From positions 1,751,178 to 1,815,177 of the forward strand of contig CALSTP010000001.1 of NCBI GenBank assembly GCA_943789305.1: 64,000 nt of DNA. The letters run 5' to 3'. The stretch comes from an uncultured Flavobacteriaceae bacterium. Its GTDB lineage: Bacteria; Bacteroidota; Bacteroidia; Flavobacteriales; Flavobacteriaceae. Each line of letters opens with the position of its first letter. Positions within the stretch are counted from its first letter, which is position 1. This document shows, piece after piece, positions 54,852 to 63,332 of this stretch. Both the position numbers and the translations under genes were made by a program. The notes under the pieces are model-generated. The model ran no database searches and was not told where the DNA came from. It worked only from the letters and a program-made list of their open reading frames with translations.

Positions 54852-55244
54852 ATGTCAAGTATTTTTTCAAAAATTATTGCCAGAGAAATCCCTTGCTACA
54901 AAGTTGCTGAAGATCAAAACCACATTGCCTTTTTAGACGTTAATCCAAATGCCAAAGGACATACTTTATGTGTTCCAAAAAAAGAAGTTGACAAACTTTT
55001 TGACCTTGATGCTCAAACCTATTCTGAATTGATGGAATTTTCAAGAACCGTTGCCCTTGGGCTCAGAAAAGCAGTTCCTTGCAAACGTATCGGAATGACG
55101 GTTATCGGACTAGAAGTTCCTCATGTTCACGTACATCTAATCCCTTTAAAGGACATGAAAGATGCTACTTTTACCAAAAAAGAGTTGTTGGATGAAATCC
55201 AAATGACAGAACTTGCACAACATATTGCAACTGAAATTAAATAA
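54852..55244 (+). CDS. HIT family nucleotide hydrolase
   Basis: A 130-residue histidine-triad protein, which hydrolyses nucleoside phosphoramidates or related nucleotides. The triad motif is HVHVHLIPL near residues 95-103, and the N-terminal segment SIFSKIIAREIPCYKVAED is characteristic. It starts at the base after the greA stop, a frequent Bacteroidota pairing, so the two are co-transcribed. The 3' end faces the histidine kinase gene with a gap of 2 bp. Confidence 0.93.
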   Translation: MSSIFSKIIAREIPCYKVAEDQNHIAFLDVNPNAKGHTLCVPKKEVDKLFDLDAQTYSELMEFSRTVALGLRKAVPCKRIGMTVIGLEVPHVHVHLIPLKDMKDATFTKKELLDEIQMTELAQHIATEIK

Positions 55245-55246
55245 GT

Positions 55247-56410
55247 TTAAGTAGATTTTTTTAAGCTTATTTGAAAGCTTGTACCTTTCCCCAATTCTGT
55301 TTTTAAAACTTCAATGTTTCCTTGATGATAATCCATAATAATCCTTCGAACTAACGATAACCCGAGCCCCCAACCTCTTTGCTTTGTGGTAAAACCTGGG
55401 CTAAAAATACGCTTTATGTTTTTAGGCGAGATTCCACTTCCGCTATCCGAAATACGAATCAATACTTTTTTTTCAAGTTCCAATAGTTCAAGTGTTAATT
55501 TTCCTTGACCTTTCATTGCATCGATTCCGTTTTTAATCAAATTTTCAAGGGTCCAACTGTACAAGGGAAGGTTAATCGGAATCAATATTTCTTTTTGTGG
55601 AAGTTCCCAATTCCATTCGATCAACTGCGAACTTCTTTTCTTGAGATACATCAATGCGTCTTCAGTTGCTTTTACAAGGTCATATTCTTGTAATTCAGGC
55701 AAAGAACCAACCTTAGAAAAACGTTCAGTTATAACGGACAACCGCTCAACATCTTTTTCCATTTCTTCCACTGAAGCAGGAGCAATGTTTTGTTCTTTGA
55801 GTAGAGTAATCCATCCCATCAAGGAGCTTAAAGGGGTCCCTATTTGGTGTGCTGTTTCTTTTGCCATCCCCGCCCACAAACGATTTTGCTCTGAAGCGCG
55901 TGAAGTTTTAAAAAAGAAAAAAAGCACCCCTCCAAACAAGGTGATAATCAGCAAAAGTGCCAAAGGATAATATTGTAATTTTTTCAAAAGTATAGAATCC
56001 CCATAGTACAAGGTTTGATTAACAATGTCTTTATATTGAATAGAAATCGGATCATTCTCCTGTTTCAATTGATTGAGCAAAGCATATAATTTTAAAGAAT
56101 CTGGGTTTTGACTCCAATTCCAACTGATGTTTTTAAAATCTTTGATGTAGCCCGAAGAATTTACACTTATAATAGGAGTGTTCCCGATTTTTTGAAGAAC
56201 ATCAAAAGTCAAAACTCCATAATCGCGACTCAAATCCGAACTTTTGATTAACTCTTGTTGCGCAGTGGCCCATAATTCCATTTTAATTCGTTCTTCTTTT
56301 TTTAAAATTTGAAAAAGAACATTCGTATTCCACAAAATCAAAGCAACAATCCCAAAGATGCAAATCAACATCCATGGTTTAATCTTTGTTTGAGAAAAAA
56401 ACGTAAACAT
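55247..56410 (-). CDS. Sensor histidine kinase (orphan)
   Basis: A 387-residue membrane kinase: membrane segments at about 14-34 and 148-167 enclose a periplasmic sensor domain of about 110 residues that I do not recognise. The phospho-acceptor region has His188 in AKETAHQIGTPLSSLMGW, and the ATPase domain carries the N box (ENLIKNGIDAM), G1 (DSGSGI) and G2 (GWGLGLSLV). No response regulator is adjacent on either side, so its partner lies elsewhere. It is convergent with the HIT gene. Confidence 0.92.
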   Translation of the reverse strand: MFTFFSQTKIKPWMLICIFGIVALILWNTNVLFQILKKEERIKMELWATAQQELIKSSDLSRDYGVLTFDVLQKIGNTPIISVNSSGYIKDFKNISWNWSQNPDSLKLYALLNQLKQENDPISIQYKDIVNQTLYYGDSILLKKLQYYPLALLLIITLFGGVLFFFFKTSRASEQNRLWAGMAKETAHQIGTPLSSLMGWITLLKEQNIAPASVEEMEKDVERLSVITERFSKVGSLPELQEYDLVKATEDALMYLKKRSSQLIEWNWELPQKEILIPINLPLYSWTLENLIKNGIDAMKGQGKLTLELLELEKKVLIRISDSGSGISPKNIKRIFSPGFTTKQRGWGLGLSLVRRIIMDYHQGNIEVLKTELGKGTSFQISLKKST

Positions 56411-56485
56411 AAATAGAATTCTAAAAGACTAAGATAAGACAAAAAGGAAAAAGACATTGTGTAGGGTTAGCTCTCTAAATTTTTA

Positions 56486-56493
56486 TATTTTTG
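56486..56493 (+). promoter_or_regulatory. -7 promoter box (TATTTTTG) of the DUF3127 gene
   Basis: Exact TAnnTTTG match 24 bp before the ATG at 56518, giving a leader of about 20 nt. Confidence 0.5.
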
Positions 56494-56517
56494 TACTTTC
56501 AAAATCTAAAAAAACTT

Positions 56518-56892
56518 ATGGAAGTATTAGGGAAAATAAAATGGTTAGACGAAACGAAAACATACGGGAGTAATGGTTTCAGAAAACGCGAAGTAGTAAT
56601 CACTACTGAAGAACAGTATCCTCAACATATTTTGATAGAATTTGTTCAAGACAAGTGTGATTTATTAAATTCTTTTAATGTAGGTCAGCCCGTAAAAATA
56701 GGAATCAATCTTAGAGGAAGAGAATGGGTAAATCCACAAGGAGAAACCAAGTATTTTAATTCCCTTCAAGGGTGGAGAATTGAAGGGCAAGCTACTGCCA
56801 CATCCACAGAGATGCCACCAATGCCTCCAGCGTCCTCTTTTGAAGCCTCAGATAAAAATGACAAAGAAGTAGAGGACGACCTTCCCTTCTAA
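56518..56892 (+). CDS. DUF3127 domain protein
   Basis: A 124-residue protein of the DUF3127 family, a Bacteroidota family with an OB-fold-like character resembling single-stranded DNA-binding proteins. The start is the ATG at 56518 (MEVLGKIKWLDETKTYG); nine codons of an earlier in-frame reading overlap the promoter box. Family segments are GFRKREVVITTEEQYPQ and NLRGREWVNPQGETKYFNS. The C-terminal tail is Pro/Ser-rich and ends in acidic residues plus DDLPF, like the SSB tip that recruits partner proteins. Function is not established. Confidence 0.9.
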   Translation: MEVLGKIKWLDETKTYGSNGFRKREVVITTEEQYPQHILIEFVQDKCDLLNSFNVGQPVKIGINLRGREWVNPQGETKYFNSLQGWRIEGQATATSTEMPPMPPASSFEASDKNDKEVEDDLPF

Positions 56893-57000
56893 AAACTGTT
56901 CTTGGTCCTATAAAGTCTTTGTCATTGAGAACGAAGCAGCTGCTAGTCAACTTTTCTTAAAAAAAACTCTTTCCCTATTGTCAAAAAAAAATTAATGTGG

Positions 57001-57008
57001 TACATTTG
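57001..57008 (+). promoter_or_regulatory. Promoter of the rplM-rpsI operon (TTG-N20-TACATTTG)
   Basis: TACATTTG is an exact -7 box with TTG 20 bp upstream (56978-56980). The leader before the GTG of rplM at 57052 would be about 40 nt. Confidence 0.6.
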
Positions 57009-57051
57009 CAGCCCTTTAATACGGGAAAATTAAGTATAAAAAACATATATT

Positions 57052-57507
57052 GTGGATACACTAAGTTACAAAACCATCTCTGCTAATAGCAACACCGTTG
57101 ACAAACAATGGGTTGTAGTAGACGTTGCAGGAATGCCTTTAGGAAGAATGGCTTCTGAAGTTGCCAAAATCATAAGAGGTAAAAATAAGCCCAATTTTAC
57201 TCCTCATGTTGATTGTGGAGACAACGTGATTGTTATAAATTCTGATAAAATTGAATTATCAGGAGATAAGTGGAGACAAAAAGAATACATTCGCCACACA
57301 GGTTATCCAGGTGGTCAACGTAAATTGACTGCTGAACAGTTGTACAAAAAAAGCTCTACACGTCTAGTTGAAAATGCAGTGCGTGGAATGTTGCCAAAAA
57401 ACAAATTAGGAGCTGTTTTATACAGAAATCTTAAAGTCTTTAGTGGTGCAGAACATACTCACGAGGGACTAAATCCTACCACAATCAAACTAAGTAAACT
57501 CAAATAA
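57052..57507 (+). CDS. rplM: 50S ribosomal protein L13 (GTG start)
   Basis: A 151-residue L13 of the Bacteroidota type, beginning [12 protein letters not shown], with [20 protein letters not shown] (61-80), [19 protein letters not shown] and GMLPKNKLG. The start codon is GTG, as the conserved N-terminus shows. The stop TAA shares its last base with the ATG of rpsI, so the two are coupled as usual. Confidence 0.97.
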   Translation: MDTLSYKTISANSNTVDKQWVVVDVAGMPLGRMASEVAKIIRGKNKPNFTPHVDCGDNVIVINSDKIELSGDKWRQKEYIRHTGYPGGQRKLTAEQLYKKSSTRLVENAVRGMLPKNKLGAVLYRNLKVFSGAEHTHEGLNPTTIKLSKLK

Positions 57508-57893
57508 TGGAGGTAATACACACAATCGGACGTCGAAAGACTTCAGTAGCTCGGATATTTATTTCTGAAGGAAAAGGAGCAATTTCCGTTAATAAAAAAG
57601 ACTACGCAGAATATTTTCCAACATCTACTTTGCAATACAAAGTTGTTCAACCTTTTGCACTTACTGGTACAGAAGGAGCATATGATGTAAAAGTAACTGT
57701 CGTAGGTGGAGGAACAAACGGACAAGCGGAAGCTGTTCGTCTCGCTATTTCAAGAGCTTTATGTCAAATCAACGAAGAAAACCGTGAATCGCTCAAACCC
57801 GAAGGTTTATTGACACGTGATCCTCGAATGGTTGAGCGTAAAAAATTCGGTCAAAAGAAAGCTCGTAAGAAATTCCAGTTCTCTAAACGTTAA
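57507..57893 (+). CDS. rpsI: 30S ribosomal protein S9
   Basis: A 128-residue S9. It begins [18 protein letters not shown], includes [23 protein letters not shown] in the core and ends with the basic tail [14 protein letters not shown] that reaches the decoding site. It overlaps rplM by one base. Downstream a hairpin-containing leader precedes rpsB. Confidence 0.97.
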   Translation: MEVIHTIGRRKTSVARIFISEGKGAISVNKKDYAEYFPTSTLQYKVVQPFALTGTEGAYDVKVTVVGGGTNGQAEAVRLAISRALCQINEENRESLKPEGLLTRDPRMVERKKFGQKKARKKFQFSKR

Positions 57894-58049
57894 TATTTTT
57901 TGCCCTTTTCAAAAAGGGTTTGTTCATATTTTTTAATTAATCCCGTTGCCCACTCGTGAAAGCGAGAATTAGTTTAGCATCTAAATGGTCGAGGCCTTTT
58001 ATAAAAAGCCACTTTACTATTGCTAACTACGGAACGTAAACTAACAACA
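57894..58049 (+). promoter_or_regulatory. rpsB leader with three stem-loops
   Basis: The 156 bp between rpsI and rpsB hold three short stem-loops: CCCTTTT/AAAAGGG near 57903-57918 followed by a T-rich stretch (possible weak terminator after rpsI), CTCG/CGAG near 57953-57966, and GGCCTTTT/AAAAAGCC near 57992-58009. Ribosomal operons are often regulated by such leaders. No exact -7 box was found inside. A protein-binding leader for S2 is a guess. Confidence 0.35.
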
Positions 58050-59141
58050 ATGGCAAACATCGACGTAAAAGACCTGCTAAATGCAGGCGTACATTTCGGT
58101 CATTTAACTCGAAAATGGAATCCCAACATGGCTCCTTATATCTATATGGAGCGCAATGGTATCCACATCATTAATCTTTACAAAACTGCAGCTAAAATTG
58201 AAGAAGCTTCAGAAGCAATGAAAAAAATTGCAGCTTCTGGTCGAAAAATCTTATTTGTTGCAACCAAAAAACAAGCCAAAGACATCGTTGCCGAGAAAGC
58301 AGCTGCGGTTAAAATGCCTTATATCACTGAGCGCTGGCCTGGAGGAATGCTAACAAATTTTGTTACCATTCGTAAGGCAGTTAAAAAAATGGCTTCAATT
58401 GATCGCATGAAAAAAGACGGTACTTTTGAAACCCTTTCTAAAAAAGAAAAATTACAGGTTAATCGCTTGAGAGCTAAACTCGAGAAAAATTTAGGCTCAA
58501 TTTCAGAAATGACTCGTCTTCCAGGAGCACTTTTTGTAGTTGATATCAAGCGTGAACACATTGCAATCAAAGAGGCTCAAAAATTAAAAATACCCATTTT
58601 TGCAATGGTAGACACAAACTCTGATCCTAGAGATGTTGATTTTGTAATTCCTGCAAACGATGATGCTTCAAAGTCTATTGATAAAATATTAACTCTTGTA
58701 GCTGAAGCAGTAGGAAGTGGACTTCAACAACGTCAATCTGAAAAAGATGCCGCAAACAAAGGCCAAGAGGAAACCTCACCAAAAGTAGATGCTGCTCCTG
58801 TTGAGGAAGCTAAACCAAAAGTAGAAGCTGCTCCTGTTGAAGATGCTGCTCCTGTTGAGGAAGCTGAACCAAAAGTAGATGCTGCTCCTGTTGAGGAAGC
58901 TAAACCAAAAGTAGAAGCTGCTCCTGTTGAAGATGCTGCTCCTGTTGAGGAAGCTGAACCAAAAGTAGATGCTGCTCCTGTTGAGGAAGCTAAACCAAAA
59001 GTAGAAGCTGCTCCTGTTGAAGATGCTAAATCAAAAGAAAAAGCTGCACCAAAAAAGAAAGCTGCACCAAAAAAGAAAAAAACAGCCGCTAAAACTTCTT
59101 CTAAAAAAGAAGACAAAGCAGCTGATGAAGCTAAATCTTAA
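58050..59141 (+). CDS. rpsB: 30S ribosomal protein S2 with repeated C-terminal extension
   Basis: A 363-residue S2. The start is the ATG at 58050 (MANIDVKDLLNAGVHFGH); an earlier in-frame reading adds only leader sequence. The normal S2 domain ends near residue 228. An extension of about 130 residues follows: an Ala/Pro/Glu/Val-rich part made of an exact 30-residue repeat (2.8 copies), then a Lys/Ala-rich tail (KKKAAPKKKKTAAKTSSKK). Extensions on S2 occur in Bacteroidota, but the exact repetition is unusual. tsf follows 22 bp downstream, the standard arrangement. Confidence 0.95.
   Translation: MANIDVKDLLNAGVHFGHLTRKWNPNMAPYIYMERNGIHIINLYKTAAKIEEASEAMKKIAASGRKILFVATKKQAKDIVAEKAAAVKMPYITERWPGGMLTNFVTIRKAVKKMASIDRMKKDGTFETLSKKEKLQVNRLRAKLEKNLGSISEMTRLPGALFVVDIKREHIAIKEAQKLKIPIFAMVDTNSDPRDVDFVIPANDDASKSIDKILTLVAEAVGSGLQQRQSEKDAANKGQEETSPKVDAAPVEEAKPKVEAAPVEDAAPVEEAEPKVDAAPVEEAKPKVEAAPVEDAAPVEEAEPKVDAAPVEEAKPKVEAAPVEDAKSKEKAAPKKKAAPKKKKTAAKTSSKKEDKAADEAKS
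58779..59027 (+). repeat. Exact 90-bp tandem repeat in the rpsB tail (2.8 copies)
   Basis: Copies start at 58779, 58869 and 58959, the last one cut at 69 bp. The unit encodes PKVDAAPVEEAKPKVEAAPV plus ten further residues. The copies appear identical by eye, which points to recent expansion. Because 90 is a multiple of three, gain or loss of a copy keeps the frame. Confidence 0.9.
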
Positions 59142-59163
59142 TTGATTTTAAATAATTAAACCG

Positions 59164-59985
59164 ATGAAAATTACTGCATCAGAAGTAAATAAATTACGTC
59201 AGGCCACAGGAGCTGGAATGATGGATTGTAAAAAAGCGCTTGTACAAGCGGAAGGTGATTTTGACCTAGCAGTCGAAAACCTTAGAAAAAAAGGACAAAA
59301 AGTAGCTGCAAACCGTGCTGACCGTGATTCAGCAGAAGGTGCTGTACTTGCCAAAGTAAATGCAGATAATACTGCTGCAGTTGTCGTTTCTGTAAACTGC
59401 GAAACAGACTTCGTAGCCAAAAACGACAGCTACCTTGCCCTTGCTAACAAAATTCTTGATTTAGCACTTGAACAAACTTCACTAGAAGGTCTTTTAGCTG
59501 CGGATTTTGATGGAATGTCAGTAGCCGATAAATTAACTGAACAAACAGGAGTAATCGGTGAAAAAATAGAAATTGGAGGCTTCGAACGTATCGAAGGATC
59601 TTTTGTAGGACATTACATTCACGCAGGAAACAGAATTGCAACAATTGTTGGCCTTTCTAATGCTGTTGAAGGAGCTGCTGATGCCGCAAAAAATGTAGCC
59701 ATGCAAGCTGCTGCAATGAATCCGATTGCCTTGAATGAAGACGGAGTAGACGCATCTGTAATCGAAAAAGAAATTGAAATTGCAAAAGATCAACTTCGTC
59801 AAGAAGGAAAACCAGAAGCCATGCTAGACAACATTGCCAAAGGAAAAATAAAGCGTTTCTTCAAAGATAATACCCTAGTAAATCAAGCCTACATCAAAGA
59901 CGGTAAACAAAGTGTTGCACAATATGTGCAGTCTGTTAATGCAGATCTAACAGTTACAAGTTTTAAGCGTTTGGCTTTAGGTTAA
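59164..59985 (+). CDS. tsf: Translation elongation factor Ts
   Basis: A 273-residue EF-Ts, the guanine nucleotide exchange factor of EF-Tu. The UBA-like N-terminus has LRQATGAGMMDCKKAL (about 11-26), followed by the core NCETDFVAKND (about 79-89) and the C-terminal helix with GKQSVAQYVQS. The length is normal. It is the last gene of the rpsB-tsf operon and is followed by an intrinsic terminator. Confidence 0.97.
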   Translation: MKITASEVNKLRQATGAGMMDCKKALVQAEGDFDLAVENLRKKGQKVAANRADRDSAEGAVLAKVNADNTAAVVVSVNCETDFVAKNDSYLALANKILDLALEQTSLEGLLAADFDGMSVADKLTEQTGVIGEKIEIGGFERIEGSFVGHYIHAGNRIATIVGLSNAVEGAADAAKNVAMQAAAMNPIALNEDGVDASVIEKEIEIAKDQLRQEGKPEAMLDNIAKGKIKRFFKDNTLVNQAYIKDGKQSVAQYVQSVNADLTVTSFKRLALG

Positions 59986-60011
59986 AAATACCTTTTTTCA
60001 AATACCTCTTA

Positions 60012-60039
60012 AAATCGCTCTTCGGGGTGATTTTTTTTT
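60012..60039 (+). terminator. Intrinsic terminator after tsf
   Basis: AAATCGCTC (60012-60020), a stable TTCG tetraloop, and GGGTGATTT (60025-60033) form a 9-bp stem with two G-T pairs, followed by T to 60039. It closes the ribosomal operon. Confidence 0.85.
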
Positions 60040-60056
60040 GGAATGATTGGACTTGA

Positions 60057-60215
60057 TCTCGATACAATCCTCCTTCGTTGGATCACTCGAAGTGACTTTA
60101 GGAATGTTTTTTCTTAGTGGATTACTTGGGTGTATCAAACCAAATTCTCATCAAAATCAGGCTGGGTATACTCAAGGTCAGGTCGAGTGTTTCACTTCAG
60201 TGAAACGTATCGAGA
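60057..60215. repeat. Dispersed intergenic repeat, copy 1 (upstream of polA)
   Basis: About 159 bp bounded by perfect 9-bp inverted ends, TCTCGATAC and GTATCGAGA. Inside are further hairpins: TCACT/AGTGA near 60083-60095 and GTTTCACT/AGTGAAAC near 60189-60206. A related sequence lies downstream of polA. No real gene is present; one 63-codon frame across it is accidental. Short palindromic intergenic repeats of this kind are common in Flavobacteria. Confidence 0.7.
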
Positions 60216-60304
60216 CCGACCGCACTCACTCAAAATGAATCTTTGAATCAAGATTTTGAGTTCCGAATTCATTTTGTATCTTTTTGCCATAAAACAACTT
60301 TAAA

Positions 60305-63142
60305 ATGCCTGCACCAAAACGCCTTTTTTTACTAGATGCTTTTGCCTTAATTTTTAGAGGTTACTACGCTTTCATCAAAAACCCAAGAATCAATTCTACT
60401 GGGATGGATACCTCAGCTATATTTGGGTTTATGAACTCTTTACTGGATGTCATTAAAAGGGAGAAACCTGATCATCTGGCAGTTTGCTTCGACAAAGGGG
60501 GATCTGTCTTTAGAACTGAACTTTATGGGGAGTACAAAGCGAATCGAGATGAAACACCAGAAGCCATTAAAATTGCTGTTCCTTACATTCAAAAAATTCT
60601 TGCAGGAATGAATATACCAGTAATTGAAAAAGCTGGTTATGAAGCCGATGATATCATTGGGACTTTAGCTAAACAAGCCGAAAAAGAAGGTTTTCAAACA
60701 TTTATGGTTACGCCAGACAAAGACTTTGCTCAATTGGTTTCAGAAAACATATTTATGTATCGCCCCGCGAGAATGGGTAATGGCATTGAAATATGGGGGA
60801 TTCCAGAAGTACAAGAGAAGTTTGCAATTGAGCGCCCCGAACAAGTTGTAGATTATTTGGGAATGATGGGGGATGCTGCAGACAATATCCCTGGGCTGCC
60901 AGGTGTAGGAGACAAAACAGCTAAAAAATTCCTGAAAGAGTATGGAAGTATGGAGGGACTCCTAGAAAACACACATCAGTTGAATGGCAAAATGAAAGAG
61001 AAAGTTGAAGCCAATAAAGAATTGGGAATGTTGTCCAAAGAACTGGCGAAAATTCTGTTGGATGTCCCAGTAACTTTCGAAGCAGCTTCATATCAATTAA
61101 GCAATCCTGATTATGGTTCTGTTCAAGCCATCTTTGAGGAATTAGAATTCAGAAGGATGCAAGAAACCCTTCAACGCATTTTTAATCCTGCTCCCAAAAC
61201 AGAAATAGAACCCGCTAAAAAGAATGAAGAAAGTAAACCTATCTCCACTTCAAATACAGGTCAAATGGATTTATTTGCAACCGCAGGTTCAGGGTCAATT
61301 TCCAACGCAACCGAGAGTTTTTCGACCAAAAGTAATTTATCCAATACCAAACACGCCTATCAGTTTGTAGATTCTAAACTGGCGCTAAAATTATTCTTAG
61401 AAAAATTGACTGCTCAAAGCAGTGTTTGTTTTGATACCGAAACGACAAGTTTAAATGCTCTAAAAGCCGAATTGGTCGGAATCGCTTTCAGTTGGGAAAA
61501 GAACAAAGGGTATTACCTCCCCTTTCCGGAAGACCAAAAAGCTGCACAAGAATTGATTGAAAAAATTCACCCTTTCTTCGAAAATACAGCTGTTGAAAAA
61601 ATTGGCCACAATCTCAAATACGACCTTAAAGTTTTATCGAATTATGAGCTCGAAGTTAAAGGCCCCTTTTACGATACCCTAATTGCCCATTATATTATCA
61701 ATCCAGATCGAAGACACGCTCTAGACATTTTGGCTTCAAATTACCTAAACTATGAACCAAAACCCATTACAGAATTGATTGGTAAAAAAGGTAAAAACCA
61801 GGGTACTATGCGTGATGTTGCATTGAAAGATCAAACACAATACGCCGTTGAAGATGCCGATATTACTTGGCAATTAAAACAACATTTTGAAAAAGAATTG
61901 ACCGCAGCAGATAATCAAGATTTGTTTAGAACTGTAGAGCTTCCTCTGGTTCCTGTTCTTACCTCCATGGAGAAAGAGGGAATCAATCTCAATGTTGCTT
62001 TTTTAAATGAATTCGCTGTTGAACTTGAACAGGATAGTTCCCGTCTTCAATCTAAAATTTTTGAACAGGCAGGTGAAGAGTTCAATTTGGCTTCACCTAA
62101 ACAATTGGGGCCTATTTTATTTGATAAGCTCAAACTGGTTGATAAACCCAAAAAAACCAAAACAGGACAGTATTCAACCGCCGAGGATGTCTTGTCTTAT
62201 TTAGCTAAGGATCATAAAATAGTAGCCGACATTCTCAATTGGCGTTCTACTCAAAAACTTTTGAGTACCTATGTAAATGCTTTGCCTGAAGAAATTCATC
62301 CAAAAACGGGACGGATTCATACCGTATACAACCAAGCTGTTGCAGCAACTGGGCGTTTGAGTAGTAATGCTCCCAATTTACAGAATATACCCATCCGAAC
62401 AGAACGAGGTCAACAAGTACGAAAAGCTTTTATTCCGCGAGATTCAGATCATGTTTTACTTGCTGCAGATTACTCTCAAATCGAGTTGCGAATCATTGCT
62501 GCACTAAGTAAAGACCCTTCAATGGTTGCTGCTTTTAAGAACAAAGAGGATATTCATGCTACTACAGCTGCAAAAGTGTTTAATATTCCCTTAGATAAGG
62601 TTACTCGCTCTCAAAGAAGTAATGCTAAAACAGTCAATTTCGGCATTATTTATGGAGTATCTGCCTTTGGTTTAAGTCAGCAAACCGATTTAAGCCGGTC
62701 GGAGTCCAAAGAGTTAATTGACACTTATTACGCCAGCTATCCAAAACTTAAAGCATACATGAGTTCTCAGATAGATTTTGCCCGAGAAAACGGCTATGTT
62801 ACAACTGTATTGGGACGCAGACGATACCTCAAAGATATTCTTTCTCAAAATGCAATTGTTCGTGGAGCTGCAGAGCGAAATGCCATCAACGCCCCTATTC
62901 AAGGAAGTGCTGCTGATATTATTAAGATCGCAATGATCAATATTCATGATAAGATAAAAAAAGGGAATTGGAATGCTAAAATGCTTCTGCAAGTTCACGA
63001 TGAATTGGTTTTTGATGTTCCAAAAACTGAAGTCGATTCACTCAGTGCAATGGTCAAAGAAGAAATGGAAAATGCCTTTAAATTGGAAGTCCCTCTTGTG
63101 GTTGATATTGGAATAGGAAATAATTGGCTAGAAGCACATTAA
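60305..63142 (+). CDS. polA: DNA polymerase I
   Basis: A 945-residue DNA polymerase I for repair and primer removal, with all three activities. The 5'-3' exonuclease occupies about residues 1-290 (YEADDIIGT, TPDKDFAQLV). A variable linker (about 295-345) follows. The 3'-5' exonuclease looks active: FDTETTSL near 376, GHNLKYDL near 437 and YAVEDADITW near 515. The polymerase domain has motif A DYSQIELR near 722, motif B RSNAKTVNFGIIYG near 768 and motif C QVHDELVFD near 895. It is a single-gene unit between two repeat copies. Confidence 0.97.
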   Translation: MPAPKRLFLLDAFALIFRGYYAFIKNPRINSTGMDTSAIFGFMNSLLDVIKREKPDHLAVCFDKGGSVFRTELYGEYKANRDETPEAIKIAVPYIQKILAGMNIPVIEKAGYEADDIIGTLAKQAEKEGFQTFMVTPDKDFAQLVSENIFMYRPARMGNGIEIWGIPEVQEKFAIERPEQVVDYLGMMGDAADNIPGLPGVGDKTAKKFLKEYGSMEGLLENTHQLNGKMKEKVEANKELGMLSKELAKILLDVPVTFEAASYQLSNPDYGSVQAIFEELEFRRMQETLQRIFNPAPKTEIEPAKKNEESKPISTSNTGQMDLFATAGSGSISNATESFSTKSNLSNTKHAYQFVDSKLALKLFLEKLTAQSSVCFDTETTSLNALKAELVGIAFSWEKNKGYYLPFPEDQKAAQELIEKIHPFFENTAVEKIGHNLKYDLKVLSNYELEVKGPFYDTLIAHYIINPDRRHALDILASNYLNYEPKPITELIGKKGKNQGTMRDVALKDQTQYAVEDADITWQLKQHFEKELTAADNQDLFRTVELPLVPVLTSMEKEGINLNVAFLNEFAVELEQDSSRLQSKIFEQAGEEFNLASPKQLGPILFDKLKLVDKPKKTKTGQYSTAEDVLSYLAKDHKIVADILNWRSTQKLLSTYVNALPEEIHPKTGRIHTVYNQAVAATGRLSSNAPNLQNIPIRTERGQQVRKAFIPRDSDHVLLAADYSQIELRIIAALSKDPSMVAAFKNKEDIHATTAAKVFNIPLDKVTRSQRSNAKTVNFGIIYGVSAFGLSQQTDLSRSESKELIDTYYASYPKLKAYMSSQIDFARENGYVTTVLGRRRYLKDILSQNAIVRGAAERNAINAPIQGSAADIIKIAMINIHDKIKKGNWNAKMLLQVHDELVFDVPKTEVDSLSAMVKEEMENAFKLEVPLVVDIGIGNNWLEAH

Positions 63143-63162
63143 TTTAAAGGAGTAAGTACATT

Positions 63163-63301
63163 CCTCAATACAATCTGCGTTCCGCGGATCACTCGAAATG
63201 ACTTAAGTAATGTTTTTCCCTTAGCGGATTACTTCGGCGTATAAAACCAAATCCTCATCAAAATCAGCTCGAATGTTTTACCTCAGTGTAACGTATCGAG
63301 A
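63163..63301. repeat. Dispersed intergenic repeat, copy 2 (downstream of polA)
   Basis: About 139 bp related to the repeat at 60057-60215 in the same orientation. Shared blocks, in order, are GGATCACTCGAA, GGATTACTT, AAACCAAAT, CATCAAAATCAG and CGTATCGAGA. The left inverted end is degraded to CTCAATAC, and about 20 bp are missing internally, so it looks like an older copy. It lies between polA and the convergent TonB-receptor gene. Confidence 0.65.
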
Positions 63302-63332
63302 TTGGACTTTTTTTGTAATAAATTATACTTTT

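Noticed and set aside
55239-55272. 12-bp AT-rich stem between the HIT and histidine kinase genes
   Set aside because: One G-T pair and ten-base loop, no T run after the stem on the plus strand, and it overlaps both stop codons; not convincing as a terminator.
56929-56955. Sequence resembling the GTCATTG..GAACGAAG-type intergenic repeat
   Set aside because: Only a short fragment is present, without inverted ends; too little to call a repeat copy.
57010-57026. CCC/GGG stem in the rplM leader
   Set aside because: Three pairs only and very near the predicted transcription start; no support for a ribosomal-protein leader motif.
58779-59027. CRISPR-like periodicity
   Set aside because: The repeats are adjacent without spacers and in frame with rpsB; this is a coding tandem repeat.
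58733-59116. Long open frame antisense to the rpsB tail (Ser/Thr/Gly/Ala-rich)
   Set aside because: It is the reverse reading of the 90-bp repeat and lysine-rich tail; the composition follows from the rpsB codons.
60047-60238. 63-codon open frame upstream of polA
   Set aside because: It lies across the dispersed palindromic repeat, has no protein-like character and is not preserved in the second repeat copy.
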